A DNA stretch of 7,218 nt. Origin: an uncultured Micrococcales bacterium (GTDB lineage: Bacteria > Actinomycetota > Actinomycetes > Actinomycetales > Microbacteriaceae). The stretch covers positions 1 through 7,218 of the forward strand of contig CAIJJH010000031.1 of assembly GCA_903820955.1 (NCBI GenBank), in the 5' to 3' direction. Made by a program: the position numbers and the translations under genes. How positions within the stretch are numbered: the first letter of the stretch is position 1; every line of letters begins with the position of its first letter. The notes below the pieces were generated by a model. That model saw only the letters and a list, made by a program, of their open reading frames with translations. It was not told the origin of the DNA and searched no databases. This document shows positions 1 through 6,424 of this stretch, piece after piece.

Positions 1-318
1 CCATCGGTTTCGGAAGACACCAGTGTGCAGGCGGCAGATATTATTCGCGCGGTGAGCGACTACTTCAAAATTTCTCCGGACGACCTTCACGGCAACTCGC
101 GAGTGGCAGCTATTGCCATGGCCCGACAGATAGCGATGCACCTCTGCCGTGAGATGACCCCCTTGTCGCTACCTAAGATTGGTCAAATCTTTGGTGGACG
201 CGACCACACCACTGTCATGTATGCGACACGCAAGATTACGACGATGATGAATGATCGCCGATACATCTACAACCAGGTGACAGACATCATTGGCCGAATT
301 CGAGCCGACCAACGTTAA
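1..318 (+). CDS. dnaA: Chromosomal replication initiator protein DnaA (5'-truncated, C-terminal 105 residues)
   Basis: DnaA binds 9-bp DnaA boxes in oriC, oligomerises with ATP and melts the origin. Only the end of the protein is here: the frame is open from base 1 and stops with TAA at 316-318. What is visible is domain IV, the helix-turn-helix DNA-binding domain. The DnaA signature GGRDHTTV lies at 193-216; its R, D, H, T and T are the family's base-reading residues. ARQIAMHLCREM precedes it, followed by LSLPKIGQIFGG. In the basic loop (GNSRVAAIAMARQ) the arginine equivalent to E. coli R399 is kept, while the position of R401 is alanine. The AAA+ ATPase domain lies upstream of the window. 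The gene reads straight into oriC, the usual actinobacterial arrangement, and I see no terminator after it. The GTG at 25 is an internal valine codon, not a start. Confidence 0.97.
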   Translation, partial: PSVSEDTSVQAADIIRAVSDYFKISPDDLHGNSRVAAIAMARQIAMHLCREMTPLSLPKIGQIFGGRDHTTVMYATRKITTMMNDRRYIYNQVTDIIGRIRADQR

Positions 319-337
319 TTCACCCTGTTCACAAACC

Positions 338-356
338 TGTGGATAACTGTGGATAA
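338..356 (-). promoter_or_regulatory. Tandem pair of perfect DnaA boxes
   Basis: TGTGGATAA occurs at 338-346 and again at 348-356. Its reverse complement is the consensus box TTATCCACA. The start-to-start spacing is 10 bp, about one helical turn, so both sites sit on the same DNA face and suit cooperative DnaA binding. A poorer candidate, CTGTTCACA at 325-333 with two mismatches, lies just upstream on the other strand. Confidence 0.88.
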
Positions 357-368
357 CCCCTCTCTCTT

Positions 369-377
369 TGTGAATAA
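369..377 (-). promoter_or_regulatory. DnaA box, variant TTATTCACA
   Basis: TGTGAATAA is the reverse complement of TTATTCACA and fits the relaxed consensus TTWTNCACA fully. It starts 21 bp (two turns) after the second perfect box and has the same orientation, so the three left-hand boxes are in helical phase. Confidence 0.75.
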
Positions 378-407
378 GCGGTTAACGGCATGTGTAATCA
401 AAATATC

Positions 408-435
408 TGATACACAGGGTAACGACTTATCCACA
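408..435 (+). promoter_or_regulatory. Perfect DnaA box with an upstream one-mismatch box
   Basis: A perfect TTATCCACA lies at 427-435 on the + strand. TGATACACA at 408-416, same strand, differs from TTATNCACA only at its second base. Both point toward the left-hand boxes, forming the right half of the convergent arrangement. Confidence 0.75.
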
Positions 436-438
436 GGG

Positions 439-458
439 TTACACACAGCTGTGTATAC
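439..458. promoter_or_regulatory. Inverted pair of one-mismatch DnaA boxes around a 12-bp palindrome
   Basis: TTACACACA (439-447, + strand) and TGTGTATAC (450-458, - strand; reads GTATACACA) each differ from TTATNCACA at one base. They are separated by two bases, and the overlap forms the perfect palindrome ACACAGCTGTGT (443-454). These could be low-affinity DnaA sites or the operator of another protein; the sequence alone does not decide. Confidence 0.45.
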
Positions 459-504
459 ATCTTTCACCGTTGTAGTTTTCATAAAAAATAAGGTCGAGAG
501 CTAC

Positions 505-522
505 TTATCAACATTTTGCACA
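505..522 (+). promoter_or_regulatory. Two abutting DnaA boxes next to the AT-rich tract
   Basis: TTATCAACA (505-513, one mismatch) is directly followed, without a gap, by TTTTGCACA (514-522), which fits TTWTNCACA. They border the AT-rich tract, so they are the best candidates for the boxes from which a DnaA filament would extend into the melting region. That role is inferred from position. Confidence 0.55.
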
Positions 523-578
523 ATGGTTAATGATGTTGTTAAAAGAAATGATTAAATAGTTCACTTATAACGAATTAC
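523..578. other. AT-rich tract, probable DNA unwinding element
   Basis: By count, 523-570 has 10 G/C in 48 bases (about 21% G+C) against roughly 55-59% in flanking genes. It directly follows the last DnaA box, which is where the unwinding element normally lies. A second short AT stretch (475-491, with TTTTCATAAAAAATAA) lies before the last box pair and is the alternative. Confidence 0.6.
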
Positions 579-596
579 TGAACCCAATGACCTTTA

Positions 597-624
597 TGGC
601 AAGATTGGAACTCAGGCCAAGCCA
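597..624 (+). promoter_or_regulatory. Possible bulged hairpin in the dnaN leader
   Basis: CCAAGCCA (617-624) is complementary to TTGG (605-608) plus TGGC (597-600), leaving a four-base bulge AAGA and an eight-base loop. It ends nine bases before the dnaN ribosome binding site. The stem is short and could be chance; a regulatory role would be inference. Confidence 0.25.
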
Positions 625-632
625 CTAAAGAC

Positions 633-645
633 AGGGGACCTTTTG
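633..645 (+). promoter_or_regulatory. Ribosome binding site and TTG start of dnaN
   Basis: AGGGGA (633-638) lies four bases before TTG (643-645). No in-frame ATG or GTG fits the clamp N-terminus, and translation from this TTG gives MKFQVNRD, matching the conserved clamp start MKFxVNRD. The rare start codon may hold down clamp synthesis. Confidence 0.8.
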
Positions 646-1788
646 AAGTTCCAGGTAAACCGAGACGCACTTAGCGAAGCAGTATCTTTTGCTGTTCGCA
701 TGCTTCCTCAGAAGAAGACGCTCCCAATCCTCAATGCGATCTTGATCGAAGCCGATGCAAATGCAATCCGACTTAGCGTCTACGACCACGAAGTCTCTGC
801 CCGAGTAGAGATCGTCGCCCAGGTTGAAAGCTCCGGTAGAGCACTTGTCTCTGGTCGTCTCCTAAGCGACATCACCAGCAAACTTCCAAATGCACCAATC
901 GAGATGTCCCTAGACGCAAACAAGGTCCTTGTTAAGTGCGGCACAGTAAAGTTCACCCTCTTGACCATGCCGGTTGAGGAGTACCCAAATCTCCCAGAGC
1001 TACCACAGGCAGCCGGTGTGGTTTCGGCCGACGATTTCGAAAGCGCAGTGAACCAGGTTGTTGTTGCCGCTTCTCGCGAAGACTCAACTCCACAGTTGAA
1101 CGGAATCCTCATGGAGACCGAAGACTCGTCGATCACTCTCATGGCCACCGACCGCTACCGCATCGCCAAGCGTGAACTGACCTGGAAGGCCGATGCCTCC
1201 ACCGGCTCGTCCTCGTCGTTGGTTATGGCCAAGACACTTCGCGAGGTGTCAAAGAGCTTCGCCAACCAGGGTGACATCACCATCGCGATCAATAAAACCG
1301 AGGGACGCGAGATGATCGGCTTCAAGGCCGGCAACCGTTCGGTTACCTCACTACTGCTAAAGGGAACCTTCCCGGCTGTGCGAGCGCTGTTTCCAGACGA
1401 GATCCCTAACTTCGCAATCGTTGCAACCCAAGAGCTCATCGATTCTGCCCGCAGAGTTTCGCTGGTTCTAGAGCGCGACGATTTCATTCGTTTCATCTTC
1501 GAGGATGGCTCGCTAACCCTAGAGGCCACCGGAAACGAAACAGCACAAGCTTCAGAAAGCCTCAATGCCGAACTTTCTGGTGACCAGATCGCTCTAGAAC
1601 TAAAGCCACAGCTACTGATTGACGGTTTGACCGGCATTCACAGCGAGTTTGTCAAGGTGTCTTTTGTTCGCAGCGAAAACCCAAACAAGCCAGGCCCGGT
1701 TTTGTTGTCTAGCCACGGTTCGAAAGAAAAGACCGAAGAAGACAACTTCCGTTACCTGCTTCAGCCGCGCAGCCCACTGGCTCGCTAG
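643..1788 (+). CDS. dnaN: DNA polymerase III beta subunit (sliding clamp)
   Basis: DnaN is the ring-shaped homodimeric clamp that encircles DNA and tethers the replicative polymerase and many repair enzymes. The 381-residue product has the normal family length and spans three clamp folds, roughly residues 1-120, 129-250 and 253-379. Recognisable stretches are MKFQVNRDALSEAV at the start, SGRLLSDI near 70, FTLLTMPVEEYPNLPELP (104-121), LNGILME near 152 and LMATDRYRIAKREL (166-179). The TTG start is supported by a ribosome binding site and by the conserved N-terminus. The C-terminus reads YLLQPRSPLAR, unlike the MPxRL ending of many clamps that helps form the partner-binding pocket. It follows oriC and precedes gnd by 24 bp, so the two may share a transcript. 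Identity is certain; the tail oddity may be lineage-specific. Confidence 0.98.
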   Translation: MKFQVNRDALSEAVSFAVRMLPQKKTLPILNAILIEADANAIRLSVYDHEVSARVEIVAQVESSGRALVSGRLLSDITSKLPNAPIEMSLDANKVLVKCGTVKFTLLTMPVEEYPNLPELPQAAGVVSADDFESAVNQVVVAASREDSTPQLNGILMETEDSSITLMATDRYRIAKRELTWKADASTGSSSSLVMAKTLREVSKSFANQGDITIAINKTEGREMIGFKAGNRSVTSLLLKGTFPAVRALFPDEIPNFAIVATQELIDSARRVSLVLERDDFIRFIFEDGSLTLEATGNETAQASESLNAELSGDQIALELKPQLLIDGLTGIHSEFVKVSFVRSENPNKPGPVLLSSHGSKEKTEEDNFRYLLQPRSPLAR

Positions 1789-1812
1789 GCAAAACCCCGA
1801 AAGGCAATACAG

Positions 1813-2697
1813 ATGCACATTGGACTAGTTGGTCTAGGCAAAATGGGTGGCAACATGCGCACCCGCATGCGCAACAACGGCGTAGAAGTAACCGGATACG
1901 CGCGTAGCCGCGAGGTCAGCGACGTGGACACTATCGCAGAGATGGTCGCAGCGTTACCGAGCCCGAAGATCGTTTGGGTCATGGTTCCACATGGATCAGC
2001 TACCGATTCTGTGATCAACGAGGTTGCCGCGCTTATGAGCGAAGGCGACCTGATCATCGACGGCGGAAACTCGCGTTTCTCTGACGACATTCGTCACGCC
2101 GAAGAGCTAAAGGCCAAGGGCATCGGCTACCTAGACTGCGGTGTTTCCGGCGGCGTCTGGGGTCTTGAGAACGGTTACGGCCTTATGGTCGGCGGCCCCG
2201 AAGCCCTCGTCAAGCAGGTAATGCCAGTTTTCGACGCTCTTCGCCCAGAGGGCGAAGTCACCGAAGGCTTCGTGCACGTGGGTGACCACGGTGCCGGCCA
2301 CTACGCGAAGATGGTGCACAACGGCATCGAGTACGCCATGATGCAGGCTTTCGCCGAAGGCTACGAGCTTCTTGAGAAGAAAGAAATCATCAAGGATGTT
2401 CCGGGAACATTCAAGGCCTGGCAACGCGGAACGGTAGTTCGCTCGTGGTTGCTAGATCTCATGGTTCGCGCCCTCGAAGAAGACAACCACCTAGACAAGA
2501 TCCGCGGTTACGTGGATGACTCGGGTGAGGGTCGCTGGACTGTCGAAGAGGCAATCGCCAACGCCGTGCCAATGCCGGCAATCACCGCTTCACTTTTCGC
2601 TCGCTTTGCCAGCCGCCAAGATGACTCACCAGCCATGAAGGCAGTTGCCGCTCTTCGTGCCCAATTCGGTGGTCACGCGGTCAAGAAAGCCGAATAG
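1813..2697 (+). CDS. gnd: 6-phosphogluconate dehydrogenase, decarboxylating, short form
   Basis: The enzyme oxidatively decarboxylates 6-phosphogluconate to ribulose 5-phosphate in the cytoplasm, reducing NAD(P)+, in the oxidative pentose phosphate pathway. At 294 residues it belongs to the short clade; the E. coli-type enzyme has about 470 residues. The N-terminal Rossmann nucleotide site is GLVGLGKMGGNM (4-15). DGGNSR (83-88) and YLDCGVSGGVWGLENGYG (106-123) form the substrate region. KMVHNGIEY (166-174) holds the expected catalytic lysine K166 and glutamate E173. Cofactor preference cannot be fixed by eye. ATG 1813 is preceded by GAAAGG (1799-1804) at eight-base spacing. It lies 24 bp after dnaN and 31 bp before recF, so it is probably co-transcribed with one or both. 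A metabolic gene here is common in actinobacteria, not a sign of transfer. Confidence 0.95.
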   Translation: MHIGLVGLGKMGGNMRTRMRNNGVEVTGYARSREVSDVDTIAEMVAALPSPKIVWVMVPHGSATDSVINEVAALMSEGDLIIDGGNSRFSDDIRHAEELKAKGIGYLDCGVSGGVWGLENGYGLMVGGPEALVKQVMPVFDALRPEGEVTEGFVHVGDHGAGHYAKMVHNGIEYAMMQAFAEGYELLEKKEIIKDVPGTFKAWQRGTVVRSWLLDLMVRALEEDNHLDKIRGYVDDSGEGRWTVEEAIANAVPMPAITASLFARFASRQDDSPAMKAVAALRAQFGGHAVKKAE

Positions 2698-2716
2698 CTA
2701 AAGCCGAAATTTAAGA

Positions 2717-2755
2717 CGAGAGGGTGAGATGTTAGTTAAACACCTCACCCTTTCG
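2717..2755 (+). promoter_or_regulatory. Hairpin occluding the recF ribosome binding site
   Basis: Bases 2717-2728 (CGAGAGGGTGAG) pair with 2744-2755 (CTCACCCTTTCG): twelve consecutive pairs, of which eleven are Watson-Crick and one is G-U. The inner eight (2721-2728 with 2744-2751) form a perfect inverted repeat. The 5' arm contains the whole ribosome binding site GAGAGGG (2718-2724), and the 15-base loop (2729-2743) begins with the recF ATG. The pairing is seen directly; that it limits recF translation is inferred. It is not an intrinsic terminator: the loop is large and no T-run follows directly. Confidence 0.6.
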
Positions 2756-3889
2756 CATTTTCGGAACCACACGGCGACCGATCAGCCTCTTCAATCCGGC
2801 GTAAACCTGTTTCTCGGGCCGAACGGTCAGGGCAAAACCAACTTCGTCGAAGCAATCGCCTACCTGAGCACCCTAAGTTCGCACCGAGTCAGCGGTTATC
2901 AGCCACTGATCCAACACGATCAGCCCCAATCGATCATTCGAGCACTGGTCGGGCACGAGGATCGCGATGTTTTGGTTGAACTCGAGCTGAATCGAGACAC
3001 CCCGAACCGGGCCAGAATCAACAAGTCGCCGGCACCGAGAGTTCGCGACGTTCTAGGCGTTTTGCACGCAGTGGTATTTGCACCCGAAGATCTCGATATC
3101 GTCAAGAAGGACCCGAGCAATCGCCGAGTGTTCATCGACACCCTTGTCGTGCAAGTTTGGCCAAGGTTCGCCGGCGTCTACAGCGACTACGACCGAGTTC
3201 TGAAGCAGCGAAACACCCTGCTTCGCACCGCTCGCCAGACCGGGACCCGAGGAAGTGCCCTCAGCACTCTGGATGCCTGGGACGACCAGATGGTTCGTCT
3301 TGGCGCTGAGATCGTCACGGCAAGACTCGATCTGATCGAACGCCTGCGGCCGTTCCTGACCAAGGCATACCAGGACATCGCCATAGCCAACAACGAGCCA
3401 ACCATCATGGTTCGATCGAGCCTGGTTGGTGCTCAGGTTTTGGACGAGGAAGAAGAGCTGCCTTACCTCTCGTTCACCGAGCGAGCCGCCGTCGAAACCA
3501 TGTATCGCGAGAAACTCGCCTCGGTTAAACCTAAGGAACTAGAACGCGGCATCACCCTGATCGGGCCGCATCGAGACGACCTAGTCCTCCTTCTCGGCGG
3601 CAAGCCGGCCAAACTCTTCGCGAGTCATGGCGAATCGTGGTCTTACGCGCTAGCGCTCCGTCTGGCGTCCATGCAGTTGCTTCGCGAGGAGACCCGCACC
3701 GGTGACCCGATTCTGATTCTCGACGACGTTTTCGCCGAACTCGATGCCGGAAGACGCAATCGTCTGGCGGAGTTGGTGGCCGATAATGAACAGGTGCTGA
3801 TCACGGCCGCCGTCGCAGAGGACGTCCCAGAGTCGTTGAAGGCAAAGCAGTTCTTTGTAGAAGACGGGGTGATTGTTCGTGGCGAGTGA
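2729..3889 (+). CDS. recF: DNA replication and repair protein RecF
   Basis: RecF is an SMC-like ATPase that, with RecO and RecR, promotes RecA loading at gaps and stalled forks. The 386-residue product has the usual length. Walker A is GPNGQGKT (30-37). The ABC/SMC-type signature region is SHGESWSYALALRLA (299-313). Walker B is ILILDD (328-333), followed by the D-loop ELDAGRR (337-343). The N-terminus MLVKHLTLSHFRN is typical and supports ATG 2729. Its ribosome binding site GAGAGGG lies four bases upstream, inside a stable inverted repeat, so translation may be held low or tied to ribosomes leaving gnd 31 bp upstream. The 3' end overlaps dciA by 11 bp, which suggests translational coupling. 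Nothing appears missing or broken. Confidence 0.97.
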   Translation: MLVKHLTLSHFRNHTATDQPLQSGVNLFLGPNGQGKTNFVEAIAYLSTLSSHRVSGYQPLIQHDQPQSIIRALVGHEDRDVLVELELNRDTPNRARINKSPAPRVRDVLGVLHAVVFAPEDLDIVKKDPSNRRVFIDTLVVQVWPRFAGVYSDYDRVLKQRNTLLRTARQTGTRGSALSTLDAWDDQMVRLGAEIVTARLDLIERLRPFLTKAYQDIAIANNEPTIMVRSSLVGAQVLDEEEELPYLSFTERAAVETMYREKLASVKPKELERGITLIGPHRDDLVLLLGGKPAKLFASHGESWSYALALRLASMQLLREETRTGDPILILDDVFAELDAGRRNRLAELVADNEQVLITAAVAEDVPESLKAKQFFVEDGVIVRGE

Positions 3890-4361
3890 CTTTGCTCAAG
3901 AGTTTTACTGGCGCATGCGCGAAGCCGTCACCGGGCGTTTGAGCCGCGACGCGAAGCGCATCAAGGAGCGCAAGGAGCGCGGGGGTTCGAAACCTTTCGA
4001 AGCCGGACGCGACCCGATTACCGCCATAGCGTCGGTGGACGCGCTGTTCAGCGAGTTCAGTTGGGGCGGCGAGCTGGCCGAAGCGGATCTTTTCAACCGC
4101 TGGACCGAACTTGTTGGCGAACAGACCGCTCAAAATTCGACGCCCGAGATCTTGACCGAGGGAACCCTGACTATTCGATGCAAGTCAACGGCCTGGGCGA
4201 CCCAGTTGCGACTAATGCAAAACGAGCTTTTGGAGCGATTGCAAGGCGCTTACCCGAAGCTCGAAATCAATGCTTTGAAGATGCTTGGCCCAGCCGCTCC
4301 GAGCTGGAAAAAGGGCCCGCGATCAGTGCCCGGAAGAGGCCCTCGCGACACCTACGGATAA
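3879..4361 (+). CDS. dciA: DciA-type DUF721 protein, predicted DnaB helicase loader
   Basis: DciA proteins interact with the replicative helicase DnaB and are regarded as the ancestral bacterial helicase loader. I chose GTG 3879 (160 residues) over TTG 3873 because GGGGTGA (3866-3872) lies six bases before the GTG but touches the TTG; the product then begins MASDFAQEFYWRMREA. A basic linker (about 18-46) contains KERKER. The DUF721 core follows with W75, VG at 79-80, and LTIRCKSTAWATQLRLM (97-113), the most family-typical stretch. The C-terminus has GP at 137-138, W143, and ends GRGPRDTYG (152-160), a hallmark of actinobacterial members. The start overlaps the recF stop by 11 bp, indicating coupling. 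A 107-bp gap with promoter-like sequence separates it from gyrB. Family assignment is firm; the loader function is known for homologues and inferred here. Confidence 0.92.
   Translation: MASDFAQEFYWRMREAVTGRLSRDAKRIKERKERGGSKPFEAGRDPITAIASVDALFSEFSWGGELAEADLFNRWTELVGEQTAQNSTPEILTEGTLTIRCKSTAWATQLRLMQNELLERLQGAYPKLEINALKMLGPAAPSWKKGPRSVPGRGPRDTYG
3963..3980 (+). repeat. Perfect 9-bp tandem duplication in dciA
   Basis: AAGGAGCGC occurs twice in direct succession (3963-3971 and 3972-3980), in frame, encoding KER-KER in the basic linker ahead of the DUF721 core. It looks like a small in-frame duplication in a low-constraint segment. Confidence 0.6.
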
Positions 4362-4371
4362 CCCGAAAATG

Positions 4372-4411
4372 TCGGGGTAAAAAGGTAGAATTAAGCCGTT
4401 AGTTACCCCGA
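4372..4411. promoter_or_regulatory. Perfect 9-bp inverted repeat framing the probable gyrB promoter
   Basis: TCGGGGTAA (4372-4380) and TTACCCCGA (4403-4411) are exact reverse complements. Arm centres are 31 bp apart, close to three helical turns, and the symmetry centre falls at the last base of the putative -10 box. As DNA this looks like an operator. If transcribed by read-through from dciA it would form a hairpin with a 22-base loop. The left arm can also pair with CCCGA (4362-4366), giving a competing five-pair stem. Confidence 0.45.
4386..4391 (+). promoter_or_regulatory. Putative -10 element of the gyrB promoter
   Basis: TAGAAT matches the actinobacterial sigma-A type -10 (TANNNT) and precedes gyrB by 77 bp, in the only sizeable gap between dciA and gyrA. 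I see no good -35 at 16-19 bp upstream (the region reads CCCGAAAAT). Transcription would be expected to start near 4397-4399, giving a leader of about 70 bases. Confidence 0.45.
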
Positions 4412-4459
4412 ATATCAGTCGCTCACCGGAGTGCTTTTCTAAGGGCCTAACCCGGTTAA

Positions 4460-6406
<1,947 letters not shown>

Positions 6407-6424
6407 CCAAAAGAGAAGAAGACC

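Larger units (their letters stand above)
319..642. other. oriC: Chromosomal replication origin oriC (dnaA-dnaN intergenic region)
   Basis: This 324-bp non-coding stretch between dnaA and dnaN carries three perfect TTATCCACA boxes (two on the - strand, one on the +), two further matches to the relaxed consensus TTWTNCACA, and at least four one-mismatch copies, all within 338-522. An AT-rich tract follows on the dnaN side. Left-hand boxes (338-377) lie on the - strand; most of those to the right (408-522) lie on the + strand, so the two groups face each other. The dnaA-oriC-dnaN position and the box density together make the call secure. I could not find a clean DnaA-trio run beside the last box, nor a convincing -35/-10 pair for dnaN. 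A lone TATAAC at 566-571 is the best -10 candidate. Confidence 0.9.
4359..4458. repeat. TWACCCSR repeat family upstream of gyrB
   Basis: Related motifs recur between the dciA stop codon and the gyrB ribosome binding site: TAACCCGA (4359-4366), TTACCCCGA (4403-4411) and TAACCCGG (4448-4455), all + strand. An inverted copy, TCGGGGTAA, lies at 4372-4380. The three direct copies start 44 and 45 bp apart. The last is part of a small palindrome, TAACC-C-GGTTA (4448-4458), that touches the ribosome binding site. The copies are seen directly; a common binding protein is inference. Confidence 0.4.

Noticed and set aside
391..399. TGTGTAATC as another DnaA box
   Set aside because: It differs from TGTGNATAA at three positions, which is too weak to count.
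349..555. A 68-codon open frame inside the dnaA-dnaN gap
   Set aside because: It begins inside a DnaA box, spans the boxes and AT-rich tract, has no ribosome binding site, and its translation resembles no family I know. It is an open frame by chance in oriC.
780..1148. Long open frames on the - strand opposite dnaN (also opposite gnd, recF, dciA and gyrB)
   Set aside because: Each lies wholly or mostly against a confidently identified conserved gene and gives low-complexity translation rich in Ser and Arg. These are codon-bias shadows.
3984..3994. GGTTCGAAACC, resembling a tRNA T-arm
   Set aside because: It sits within the dciA coding frame, with no acceptor, D or anticodon arms at the expected distances and no CCA end.
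4362..4377. CCCGA-AAATG-TCGGG as an intrinsic terminator for dciA
   Set aside because: The stem has only five pairs and is followed by GTAAAAAGG, not by a T-run.
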